Positions 53,724 through 62,016 of a stretch of DNA of 64,000 nt are shown one piece after another. The DNA comes from Arcanobacterium wilhelmae. GTDB lineage: Bacteria > Actinomycetota > Actinomycetes > Actinomycetales > Actinomycetaceae. The notes beneath the pieces are model-generated. The model saw only the letters and a list, made by a program, of their open reading frames with translations. It searched no databases and was not told the DNA's origin. The stretch lies in contig NZ_CP121247.1 of the NCBI RefSeq assembly GCF_029632765.1, positions 1,426,001 through 1,490,000 on the forward strand. The letters are read 5' to 3'. The translations under genes were made by a program, and so were the position numbers. Position 1 is the stretch's first letter, and each line of letters opens with the position of its first letter.

Positions 53724-54470
53724 TTATTCCCCGTTTGCGGCGTCAACCCAGATTTTTACGCGCTCGGGATCGACAGGAGAATCCCACGAGTCACGCACCG
53801 CCGATCCCACATGGAACATGCGCACACCTGCCTCGCGTAGCGGTGCGATGTGCTCGAGTTTCAGCCCGCCACCAACCATCATGCGCTCGGCGACTCCGGG
53901 ACTCTTGAGAGCTTCGAGGAGCTTGGGCATGCCTGTTTCTACGCCGTTCTCTGAGCCGGCTGTGAGTACCGTACTGACGTGCGGATAGTCGCGAACGCTG
54001 GCGTCTGCTTCCTGTCCCGCGGCGCGAGCGTCCGCGGCGACGTGGCCCGTCCCCCTCGTGCCGGAGGCGAATCGAAGCACGCGTTCCCAAGCTGTGAAAT
54101 AATCCTGCGCCGAATCAACAGCGCGGTGGATAGTGATATCGCCCGAACCGGCACGCTGAGCGATCTCGCGAATCAGGACCGTATCTAATTCTCCCCCAGC
54201 CAAGTACCCGAGCACGAGGGCCTGCGCTCCGGCGTCGAGCAAAGCCGCACCGAGGTCTGCGAGAGCGTCAACATCCCCCGCCGCAAACCCGCCCTGGTCG
54301 CGGAGCATCGCCCGGATCGGCAGGTCGCAATGCGCACGGAACTCGCGCACTTGTTCCACGCTTGCCGAGAGCCCGCCGTCGGCCATGGTTCCCACGAGTT
54401 CGACTCGCGCCGCTCCTCCCGCTTGTGCTGCCGCACCGTCGCGCGCGCCCTGCGCAATCACTTCCAGCAT
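53724..54470 (-). CDS. cutC: CutC-family protein
   Basis: A 248-residue TIM-barrel protein of the CutC family, once linked to copper tolerance; the true reaction is not established. It starts MLEVIAQGARDGAAAQAGGA, then ARVELVGTMADGGLSAS, the barrel strand DLPIRAMLRDQGGF, ALVLGYLAGGELD, ITIHRAVDSAQDY and VMVGGGL-type RMMVGGGLKLEHIAPL. It is shorter in the GGxxPSxG region than E. coli CutC. GAGGAAAG precedes ATG 54470. It is a single gene, convergent with the sugar-kinase operon. Confidence 0.85.
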   Translation of the reverse strand: MLEVIAQGARDGAAAQAGGAARVELVGTMADGGLSASVEQVREFRAHCDLPIRAMLRDQGGFAAGDVDALADLGAALLDAGAQALVLGYLAGGELDTVLIREIAQRAGSGDITIHRAVDSAQDYFTAWERVLRFASGTRGTGHVAADARAAGQEADASVRDYPHVSTVLTAGSENGVETGMPKLLEALKSPGVAERMMVGGGLKLEHIAPLREAGVRMFHVGSAVRDSWDSPVDPERVKIWVDAANGE

Positions 54471-54655
54471 CGTTCTTTCCTCGCTTCGTCGTAGTCGCAC
54501 CTATTATATTGCGTCACCGCAGGTCCTCTTGCTTCGAATGACCGCCGACGACGCCGTCACGCGGTGACACCAGACGTCGCCCGACCAGCGCTTGCGAAGG
54601 GCGACGGCGCCGGACGCGGGCGTATCCTTGTGGCAGTAGCATCAAAGGAGAGCTC

Positions 54656-56281
54656 ATGCGTATCGCGATTTGCGGGATCCATATCGAATCGTCCACGTTC
54701 ACGCCGTATACGTCCACGGCGGCGGATTTCCGCGTGCGGCGCGGCGAGGAACTCCTCGAGCGCTACCCTTTTATTACCTACGATCCGGTGCCGATGGCCG
54801 AGCGCGTGTCCGACCTGCTCGGCGGCGTGGACCGCGAGGCGGTCGGCGTGCGCGAGTGGGAAGAGGGCGTGGAGTGGGTGCCGATTCTGCACGCAGCCGC
54901 ACTACCCGGAGGCGTGGTACAACGCGAGGCGTACGAAGCGTGGAAGCTCGAGATTTGCGAGGGGTTGGCACGCGCGGCCGGCGACGCCGGGGCGCGAGTT
55001 GATGCCGACGCGCCAGTGGAGACGGACGCGGCGAGCACCGATGACGCGAGCGGAGCACCGGCGTCGGATCACACACAGGTGCCCGGCCTGGACGGCATCT
55101 TTTTCGACATCCACGGCGCGATGAGCGTTCAGGGAATGGACGACGTGGAGGGCGATCTCATCACCGCAATCCGCGAGGTCGTTGGGCCGCAGCCTCTCGT
55201 CGGCGCGTGCATGGACCTGCACGGTAATGTGTCCGAAACCCTGTTCCACGAAACCGACCTGCTCACCTGCTACCGTATGGCCCCACACGAGGACGCGTGG
55301 GTGACCCGCGAGCGCGCCGCCCGAACTCTCGTGGAGCGCGTGCGCTCCGGGCGCGGAAAACCGGCGAAAGCCCTGGTGCACGTGCCGATCCTGCTGCCGG
55401 GCGAGAAAACCTCCACGCGCATGCAGCCTGCCGCGCGCCTGTACGACGAGGTTGCCGAGGCCGCCGCACTCCCGGGCATCATCGACGCCGCGTTCTGGAT
55501 CGGCTTCGCGTGGGCAGACCAGCCGCGTTGCTCGGCCGCGATCGGCGTGTATGGCGACGCCGACGGCGAGACGGACGTTTCCGAGGTGGCGCTTGCAATC
55601 GCGAAGGACGTGTGGGAGGCGCGCGAGGAGTTCGAGTTCGTGGCGCCGACGGACACGATCGAGGAGGCCCTCGAGGCGGCCTGCGCGCCGGATGCTCCCC
55701 GCCCGTTCTTTATCTCGGATTCTGGCGACAACCCGGGCGCGGGAGGCGCCGACGATGTGACGGTGGCGCTCGCCGCCGCGCTGGCGCGGCCCGAGATCGC
55801 CAGCGGTGAGGTGGGCGGGATTGTCGCCTCGCTGGTGGATCCGGCAGCGGTAGACGCGGCTCGCGCGGCCGGCGTCGGCGCGCGGGTACACGTGGAAGTG
55901 GGCGGAAAAATAGACCAGCTTGCGCCGCCGGTTCCCCTCGACGCGCAGGTGCGCGCTCTCACGGAGGACCCGACGGGCGGCTTGACAGCAGTCCTGCGGG
56001 TGGGCCGGCTGGACGTGATTGTCTCCACCAACCGTAACCAGTATGGCGAGGCCAGCCAGTTTGCCCGGCTTGGGCTAGACATGCGCGATGCCAACATCGT
56101 GATCGTGAAGATGGGCTACCTCGAGCCGGATCTGCACGCTGCCGCGAACGGCTGGCTGCTTGCACTCACGCCCGGCGGAGTGGATCAAGACATTGTGCGG
56201 CTCGGCCATGCGCAGATTCGCCGTCCGATGTTCCCCTTCGACCGCCCAGAAACCGTGGATTTGCGCGTGATCCGTGGCTAA
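54656..56281 (+). CDS. M81-family (MlrC-like) metallopeptidase
   Basis: A 541-residue protein of the microcystinase C type. It begins MRIAICGIHIESSTFTPYTS. It then shows the DGIFFDIHGAMSVQGMDDVEGDL segment with the metal-binding Asp and His, ACMDLHGNVSETLF, and LTCYRMAPHEDAWVTRERAA. The C-terminal MlrC domain contains FISDSGDNPGAGGADD. About 35 residues at 105-140 form a low-complexity insertion (GDAGARVDADAPVETDAAST and on). It is bounded in the DNA by GACGCCGGGGCG and CACCGGCGTCGG words in inverted order. The physiological substrate is unknown. It overlaps the convergent PfkB gene by four bases. Confidence 0.85.
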   Translation: MRIAICGIHIESSTFTPYTSTAADFRVRRGEELLERYPFITYDPVPMAERVSDLLGGVDREAVGVREWEEGVEWVPILHAAALPGGVVQREAYEAWKLEICEGLARAAGDAGARVDADAPVETDAASTDDASGAPASDHTQVPGLDGIFFDIHGAMSVQGMDDVEGDLITAIREVVGPQPLVGACMDLHGNVSETLFHETDLLTCYRMAPHEDAWVTRERAARTLVERVRSGRGKPAKALVHVPILLPGEKTSTRMQPAARLYDEVAEAAALPGIIDAAFWIGFAWADQPRCSAAIGVYGDADGETDVSEVALAIAKDVWEAREEFEFVAPTDTIEEALEAACAPDAPRPFFISDSGDNPGAGGADDVTVALAAALARPEIASGEVGGIVASLVDPAAVDAARAAGVGARVHVEVGGKIDQLAPPVPLDAQVRALTEDPTGGLTAVLRVGRLDVIVSTNRNQYGEASQFARLGLDMRDANIVIVKMGYLEPDLHAAANGWLLALTPGGVDQDIVRLGHAQIRRPMFPFDRPETVDLRVIRG

Positions 56282-57255
56282 AGTTCGTCGATGCTCGGCG
56301 GGTTCGCACCCTCGCGCGAGCACGTGATCGCGGCGGCGCGCGCGGCGAACTCACAGATCTCAGCGAGCTCAGCGGCGCCGAGCGTGTTGAGGGCGGCGCG
56401 GTTTTTCGCACCGGTCAGGCCGCGCCGGTCGAGCTGGTAGATCAGTGCCGCCATGAATGAATCGCCAGCGCCGACCGTGTCCACAACGTCCACATCTGGC
56501 GCGGGGACTCGCACAATATCGCCCGCGCGGTTGACGGCGATCACGCCCTGCGAGCCGCGGGTCACCGCGACGAGCGCCGGCCCTGTGGCCGCGAACTCGT
56601 GCGCGTAGGCGATCACGGCGGTTTCATCTGGCACGTCGGTGTCGAATAGGTACGCCAAATCTTCGTCTGAACATTTCACCACGTCCGCGAGAGCGATCAG
56701 CTCGCGCACGCGCCCGCGTACGGCCACCATATCCTCAATCAGTGCGGGGCGAATATTCGGGTCGTAGGAAACCGTGGCACCGGCGACGCCCGCGCTTTCG
56801 GGCGAAACGTCCGCACCGGCGTCGGGCTCCGTACCAGCACCAACGCCCCGGGCCCGCCGCACCAGCTCGAGCACCGACGTCGCGCCCGGCTCGAGGAGGG
56901 CACCAATCGAGCCGGTGTGAACGTGGCTCACGCGGCTCACGTCCACCGCCGCGCCCGCGAGATCCCAGGCGATATCGAAGGTGTAGCGCGCCGAACCGTC
57001 CGCGCCGATGAGCGCCGTCGCGCTCGCCGTGCGCTCGGCGGGCGCACGCTCGACGAACACATGGTCTGCGCCCAGCCAGTCGATGAGCGCTTCCCCGCGC
57101 GCGTCGTCGCCAAAACTCGTCAAAAGCCGCGCTGGGATCCCCAGCCGCGACACCCCGATCGCCACATTCGCCGGGCTCCCGCCCGGACGCTCGGTCACCT
57201 CGCCACCAGCCTCGATCACATCGATCAGCGCCTCGCCAATCACCAGCAAACTCAT
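56278..57255 (-). CDS. PfkB-family carbohydrate kinase (fructokinase-like)
   Basis: A 325-residue kinase. The start SLLVIGEALIDVIEAGG and RPGGSPANVAIGVSRLGIPA are fructokinase-like; the ATP site with catalytic Asp is VVDTVGAGDSFMAALIYQL. Between RRARGV and ATVSYDPNIRPAL lies an extra stretch of about 22 residues (GAGTEPDAGADVSPESAGVA), whose DNA again contains the CACCGGCGTCGGG word. GGAGGAACG sets ATG 57255. It is convergent with the M81 gene. It probably phosphorylates fructose or a related ketose, but the sugar is uncertain. Confidence 0.87.
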   Translation of the reverse strand: MSLLVIGEALIDVIEAGGEVTERPGGSPANVAIGVSRLGIPARLLTSFGDDARGEALIDWLGADHVFVERAPAERTASATALIGADGSARYTFDIAWDLAGAAVDVSRVSHVHTGSIGALLEPGATSVLELVRRARGVGAGTEPDAGADVSPESAGVAGATVSYDPNIRPALIEDMVAVRGRVRELIALADVVKCSDEDLAYLFDTDVPDETAVIAYAHEFAATGPALVAVTRGSQGVIAVNRAGDIVRVPAPDVDVVDTVGAGDSFMAALIYQLDRRGLTGAKNRAALNTLGAAELAEICEFAARAAAITCSREGANPPSIDEL

Positions 57256-57355
57256 CGTTCCTCCGCTCCGTCCGCGCCTGCGGCACGCTCCTACTCTAGA
57301 TGACGGCACGCAGGATCATGCACCCACGCGCCTGCGCCCGTATCCTTAAAGGGTG

Positions 57356-60300
57356 ATGTGTGATGCGCGCCTGAACCCTGAAAATCCGCCGGCCCGTTGG
57401 CGTTTGGCGCCGCGCGCCGCCGCGCTTTTTGCTGCGCTCGCGTTTCTGCTCGCGCTTGCGTGGCCTGCGGTTGCGCAAGCCGCACCGGCGACGTCGGGTA
57501 CGCCGCCGACGTCGGACAGGCAACTCGCGTCGGCTAGGCAACTCGCTTTCGAAACCCTGCCAACGGCGGTATTCCCTGGCCCCGGTACGCGGGCTGAAGC
57601 GTCAGCGTCGGGCACGGCATCGGCGAAGGCGACCGAGCACGTGCTCGTCCTCCTCACGAGCGGCCTGAGCTGGCGTTATATCAACGCAACCGACACCCCA
57701 AACCTCGCCGCGTGGGCGGCGGGGGGCACAATGTTCAATATGGTGCCCCCGGCGGTGCGCGAATGGGGCTGCCCGGAAGACGTGAGCCTCGCGATGAGCG
57801 CCGGCACTCCGCTCACCGAGGCGTCAGTCAACCACTCCCCCAGCTGCTCGATCCAGCGCATGTTCTCCGACGCGCCGCTCCCACTGTGGCAAGACGCCAA
57901 CTTCGCCACCATCGCCCAGCATCTCGGCAACACACACAAGATCGGCGCGTTTGCGCAGGCGCTCCACGAGGCGCGTGTGGCGTCACGCGCAATCGGCACG
58001 CAGGCCGGGGCACTCCTCGTCACACCAGACGGCCTCGCACCCACGGGATATTCCACGGATCGTCTCTCCGACGAAGTGATCGCCTCGCGCATCTCACACG
58101 CCGCAGCCGTCTTCCCACTCACCGTCGCCGACGTCAACGGCGCGAACTTCGAGGCCGACCCTGAACGCTCCAAGGCGTCCGCTGCGCGCCTGCTTCCACT
58201 GGGCCAGGCCGACACTCCGCCGTCAACCGACTTCCCCATCCTCATGCCCACCGACTACTACCGCGACGTCGCCGCCCGCACCTCCGCCGCCCGCGCCGAG
58301 GCCGTGATCTCCCAGGTGGCGCCCGGCACCAAGGTGTATTTCGTCTCGCTTCAGGCCCTCGCGGCCACCGAAGTACTGCAACCCGGTTTCGTTTCATACG
58401 GGCCGGGCGCGGCGGCTAGTTCAGTGTCCGGCGACGGCGGGGCTGGGGATCTCAGCGGTGTTCCAGGGACCCGCGGGCTCGGCTGGTCTGCGCAGGTACG
58501 CCAGGTCGGCAACATCCACTACTCGTCGATCGTTCCCGCGATCTTGGCCGATTTCGGCGTCGATACGCTCGCCGCGCCGGGCGCAAGCTCGGTGCCAGTG
58601 CCGGCGTCGGCGTCACCGTCGTCCTTCGACGAACTCGCGAAAATCGGGGCAGATATTGACCCGCTCGCATCGCTACGGGCCGCACCAATGAGCGCCGTCA
58701 GTTCCGACGCGAGCGGCGCCGAGCGCGCGGCGGAGCTGGCCAGCCTTGCGCGGAAGGCCTCGATGATCGTACCTGTTCGAGGCAGCTTCGTCTCTACGCT
58801 CACGCAGTTCACGATCGTCTACACGCTCGTCGCCGGCCTGATTCTGCTGCCGGTGGTGCGCAGGCGCATCAGAAAGCGAGGAGCTACAGCGCCGGTCGTA
58901 TCGGTCACAAAGAACCACACCGCGAATCCGCCGGTCGCGGGCACGGCCACAGCCGACGCCACTGAGTCGAACCACGGGCCGGCCCCCGCGCCGGCATCGA
59001 ACACTGGGCGCGCACATACTCGTGATCCTCGCCGATGCCAGGTTACCCGCTGGCTCACGCGGACGGCCAACGGCGTCGTCTCGGGCGGACGATGGGCCAG
59101 CGATTTCGTGCGTATCGCGCTGAGCGTGCGGCCCGTGCGCTGGGTGTGTGCGCTGCTCGGCCTGTGGATCGCAGCTCTACCTGCGGGCGCGCTGATCTCC
59201 ACCTGGGCGTGGCCGTGGTGGATGAGCGGCTCGCCGCAGTACGCAATGTTCGCCGGCACGTACGCGGTGGCGGCGCTGATCGCTGCCAGTGCGGCCGTGA
59301 CCGGACGTTGGCACGCAGGGGCGCCGATGATCGCGATCGGTACGGTGACCGCCGCCGTGATCCTGGGCGACGTCGCCACCGGCTCGCGTACCATCGCCGA
59401 CTCCCCCATTGGTTTCAATACTCTCCTCGGCGCCCGTTTCTACGGACTCGGTAACGAGGCGTTCTCCTTCGAGTCGACTGGCGTCTTGCTCGCGCTGGGC
59501 GGGTTGTTGGGTTGGGCGGCGCGCAAGCACGGCTCGTTTACCCCCGACGCCGTGGGTACGGGTGGGACTTCCGGCGAATCGAGCGCAACTGGCGCGGCGA
59601 GCACTGCTAACGCGACTCGTGGGAATGGCGTCGCTGGAGGCAGGCGGGCGCCGTGGTGGGCGCTCGCGATGGCGGCGCTCGTCGGGGTGGGAGCGATCGC
59701 GATCGGCGTGTGGCCAACGTTCGGCGCAGATTTTGGCGGCGCGATCGCCCTCGTGCCGGCGCTGGTGGTGTTGTTGCTGCTGGCGTCGGGGCGGCGCGTG
59801 CGCGTGCGTGTGCTCGTGATGCTCGGCGTGGGCGGGCTTGCGCTGTCGATGCTGATTGCGCTCGCCGACTGGCTTCGCCCCGCCACCTCGCGCACGCACT
59901 TGGGGAACTTTGTGCAGGCGTTGATCGACGGCGGCGCATGGGAAATCGTGTGGCGCAAACTCTCGGTGAACCTGCGGCTTCTGGTGAGTTTGAGCCACCG
60001 GTGGATCGCGCTCGCCGGGCTCGTGTTCCTGGTGCTCGTGGCGTGGCCGTGGCTCAAGGAACGCTACGCACGGGCTGTGGAACAGGTCGGCCGCGCAAGT
60101 GCTGGGCGCGACGCCGCTGGCCCCACCGGCGTCGTCGCTGGATCTCCCGGCAGCGTAGCTGGGTCTCCCGGCAGCGTGAGTGAAACCGCCGGCAGCACGA
60201 ACGGGGCCACCAGCGTGAGTGAAACCGCCGTCGGCGGGTTCAGGGCGACGCTCGGTGCCATCGTGCGACAGCCGCTGGGCTATATGCTGGCCTCAGTGCT

Positions 60301-60439
60301 CGTGTGTACGGCAACTGCGTTCGCGGTGAACGACTCCGGGATCGTTCTGCCCGGTTCCACGTTCCAGGTACTGATGCCGGCGCTCGCCGCCACGGTCTTC
60401 CTCGAACCCCAACATTTTCGCAGGTCAGACGCCAAATAA
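57356..60439 (+). CDS. Large membrane protein with alkaline-phosphatase-like ectodomain, function unknown
   Basis: A protein of about 1027 residues. A signal-like segment (about 20-42) precedes an extracellular domain of about 420 residues. Its start, VLVLLTSGLSWRYINATDTP then NLAAWAAGGTMFNM, resembles the metal-site end of alkaline-phosphatase or sulfatase folds. One segment near 485 and a loop of about 90 residues follow. Then come eight or so segments around the conserved-looking GFNTLLGARFYGLGNEAFSF and VWPTFGADFGGAIALVPALV. Proteins with this plan occur across actinobacteria without an assigned function; an envelope-polymer role is a guess. ATG 57356 is preferred over GTG 57353. The last codons lie inside a 55-bp direct repeat. 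Confidence 0.75.
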   Translation: MCDARLNPENPPARWRLAPRAAALFAALAFLLALAWPAVAQAAPATSGTPPTSDRQLASARQLAFETLPTAVFPGPGTRAEASASGTASAKATEHVLVLLTSGLSWRYINATDTPNLAAWAAGGTMFNMVPPAVREWGCPEDVSLAMSAGTPLTEASVNHSPSCSIQRMFSDAPLPLWQDANFATIAQHLGNTHKIGAFAQALHEARVASRAIGTQAGALLVTPDGLAPTGYSTDRLSDEVIASRISHAAAVFPLTVADVNGANFEADPERSKASAARLLPLGQADTPPSTDFPILMPTDYYRDVAARTSAARAEAVISQVAPGTKVYFVSLQALAATEVLQPGFVSYGPGAAASSVSGDGGAGDLSGVPGTRGLGWSAQVRQVGNIHYSSIVPAILADFGVDTLAAPGASSVPVPASASPSSFDELAKIGADIDPLASLRAAPMSAVSSDASGAERAAELASLARKASMIVPVRGSFVSTLTQFTIVYTLVAGLILLPVVRRRIRKRGATAPVVSVTKNHTANPPVAGTATADATESNHGPAPAPASNTGRAHTRDPRRCQVTRWLTRTANGVVSGGRWASDFVRIALSVRPVRWVCALLGLWIAALPAGALISTWAWPWWMSGSPQYAMFAGTYAVAALIAASAAVTGRWHAGAPMIAIGTVTAAVILGDVATGSRTIADSPIGFNTLLGARFYGLGNEAFSFESTGVLLALGGLLGWAARKHGSFTPDAVGTGGTSGESSATGAASTANATRGNGVAGGRRAPWWALAMAALVGVGAIAIGVWPTFGADFGGAIALVPALVVLLLLASGRRVRVRVLVMLGVGGLALSMLIALADWLRPATSRTHLGNFVQALIDGGAWEIVWRKLSVNLRLLVSLSHRWIALAGLVFLVLVAWPWLKERYARAVEQVGRASAGRDAAGPTGVVAGSPGSVAGSPGSVSETAGSTNGATSVSETAVGGFRATLGAIVRQPLGYMLASVLVCTATAFAVNDSGIVLPGSTFQVLMPALAATVFLEPQHFRRSDAK

Positions 60440-60481
60440 ATAAAATAAAAAAGAATAAAAAAACTAGGATAGAATGACCTC
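60408..60481 (+). repeat. Direct repeat A (60408-60462) with leaderless-type promoter for the AAA ATPase gene
   Basis: 55 bp that match 61662-61716 with three differences. The repeat begins in the last codons of the membrane-protein gene, then becomes very AT-rich (AAATAAATAAAATAAAAAAG). A TAGAAT box at 60470-60475 stands six bases before ATG 60482, the spacing expected for a leaderless mRNA. No ribosome binding site is present. Confidence 0.8.
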
Positions 60482-61648
60482 ATGGTCATCAACCCTTTCA
60501 AACCTACGCTCGGCGCAACCCCACCCGCACTGGTTGGTCGCGAAGCTGTTCTCGACGAGTTCCGTTTCGCGCTCCGAAACGGACCGGGTACGCATGAACG
60601 TGTCAGTGTAGTGACAGGGCCACGAGGGATCGGAAAGACTACCCTACTCAATGCGGTCGAGGATCTCGCAGCGGAAGAAGGCTGGGTATTTTTCAGCGAA
60701 ACTGCTACCACTGGCTTCGTGAATCGTCTGATTGCCCAAGCAATGAAGGAACTTGCAGGATTTTCATCAAGTAGGCGCGTGAGCGGTGCTGGCGTCCAAG
60801 TGATGGGCACAGGAGTGAACGTCCAATTTGAATCACAACCGGGGATGGCACAGCTTGAGCTACGCTCCGTGCTCACGGAACTGCTTGACCATATTGACGA
60901 ACGCGATAAAAAATTCGGCCAGCATACCGGCCTCCTGATCACGCTTGACGAACTCCATCATCTCCAGCGCAAAGAGGTGATCGATCTTGCCACGGCGGTT
61001 CAGCATCTTGTTCGCGAAAATCGCAACATTTCGCTGGTGATGGCCGGTATCCCAAGCTCAGTTGTCCCGCTTCTTGCGAATGAAGATGGGAACAACCCAA
61101 TTACATTCCTACGACGTGCAAATCGTGTTGTCCTTGGCAATGTTAGCGATTCATATGTCCGGGTCGGGCTGGAGAAACCGGTGACTGACGCAGGCTACCG
61201 ATGGGAGGGCCCCGCGCTCGACTCAGCAGTGAATGCATGCGCGGGCTATCCGTTCCTCATTCAGCTCGTTGGGCAGTATTCTTTCGCGAACGCCAGCGAC
61301 GGCGTGGTGACGGCCTCGAGCGCAGAGAGCGGAATCGAAACAGCACGGCGTAAGATCGGACAGCTCGTTCACGAACCAGCGTTGGCCGATCTTTCCGATA
61401 CTGATCGCACGTTCCTGATTGCGATGTCTCAAGATGATGGGCCTTCCGCAATACGCGATATCGCCGAACGCTTGCACGTTTCCCCACAGTACGCGAACAC
61501 TTATCGCAAGCGTCTGATCGAAGCGGAGATGATCGAGAGCACGGAACGCGGATTCGTTGACTTCACGTTACCGTATATTCGCGAGTACTTGCGTGAGCAT
61601 TATGCACAGCACGTCTTTTTCGACACTGACGGAGAATCAGACGCCTAA
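60482..61648 (+). CDS. AAA-family ATPase with C-terminal winged helix (Orc/archaeal-ATPase-like)
   Basis: A 388-residue ATPase of the AAA_16/archaeal-ATPase type. The NPFKPTLGATPPALVGREAVL lead resembles Orc1/Cdc6-like entry sequences. It has Walker A TGPRGIGKTT (Lys52), Walker B LLITLDELHH (about 151-160), a sensor segment LVMAGIPSSV, and a C-terminal winged helix with AIRDIAERLHVSPQYANTYR. The protein is soluble and has no partner gene on the same strand. The gene is visibly less GC-rich than its neighbours and is flanked by 55-bp direct repeats, which suggests transfer. A role in plasmid or phage control, or in regulation, is possible; none is proven. Confidence 0.82.
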   Translation: MVINPFKPTLGATPPALVGREAVLDEFRFALRNGPGTHERVSVVTGPRGIGKTTLLNAVEDLAAEEGWVFFSETATTGFVNRLIAQAMKELAGFSSSRRVSGAGVQVMGTGVNVQFESQPGMAQLELRSVLTELLDHIDERDKKFGQHTGLLITLDELHHLQRKEVIDLATAVQHLVRENRNISLVMAGIPSSVVPLLANEDGNNPITFLRRANRVVLGNVSDSYVRVGLEKPVTDAGYRWEGPALDSAVNACAGYPFLIQLVGQYSFANASDGVVTASSAESGIETARRKIGQLVHEPALADLSDTDRTFLIAMSQDDGPSAIRDIAERLHVSPQYANTYRKRLIEAEMIESTERGFVDFTLPYIREYLREHYAQHVFFDTDGESDA

Positions 61649-61661
61649 CTTTCACATGAGT

Positions 61662-61737
61662 CCCAACATTTCCGCAGGTCAAAAGCCAAATAAATAAAAT
61701 AAAAAAGAATAAAAAACGCGCGGGTAAAATTGGTGGG
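61662..61737 (+). repeat. Direct repeat B (61662-61716) with leaderless-type promoter for a 25-codon ORF
   Basis: Second copy of the 55-bp repeat at 60408. After it a TAAAAT box (61725-61730) stands seven bases before ATG 61738. So the copy has the same promoter-next-to-ATG layout as the first, though the bases after the repeat differ. Confidence 0.75.
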
Positions 61738-61815
61738 ATGAACGTTTCTTTCGATCCGGCCGGCTCGCGCGCGGTGTTCCATAAGCGCGCGGCTCATCGA
61801 GCGCGGATCGAATAA
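61738..61815 (+). CDS. Possible 25-residue micro-protein
   Basis: ATG 61738 to TAA 61815 encodes 25 residues, MNVSFDPAGSRAVFHKRAAH then RARIE, a basic peptide. Support: a leaderless-type TAAAAT box seven bases upstream, and a strong terminator that begins right at the stop codon. It could also be the remnant of a larger gene or simply a short untranslated RNA. No family is recognised. Confidence 0.4.
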   Translation: MNVSFDPAGSRAVFHKRAAHRARIE

Positions 61816-61851
61816 AAGGTGAGGGGCAGCCGATTGGCTGCCCCTCACCTT
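61816..61851 (+). terminator. Terminator after the micro-ORF
   Basis: A perfect 16-bp stem (61816-61831 with 61836-61851) and loop GATT, starting one base after the micro-ORF stop. Between here and 61978 I see no gene or clear signal. Confidence 0.85.
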
Positions 61852-61977
61852 GCTGGCACGTCATTCACCAATGACGGCCGGCCGATTGCGGCGGATGTAA
61901 CTCACAAAAACCATTCGCCGCGCCAGCGCGTCACCCGGACTGCACACTCACGGGTGCCGCGCCACGTTTCACGGTTC

Positions 61978-62007
61978 GGGTGGGCTCGCGAGGGGGCGAG
62001 CCCGCCC
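61978..62007 (-). terminator. Terminator after the surface protein gene
   Basis: A 12-bp stem with one G-U pair (GGGTGGGCTCGC with GCGAGCCCGCCC) lies 10 bases after the stop of the minus-strand surface gene. Confidence 0.65.
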
Positions 62008-62016
62008 AGCCTTCGA

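Noticed and set aside
60408..61716. Direct repeats as ends of an insertion sequence
   Set aside because: No terminal inverted repeats and the enclosed gene is an AAA ATPase, not a transposase. Reported as a different kind of unit instead.
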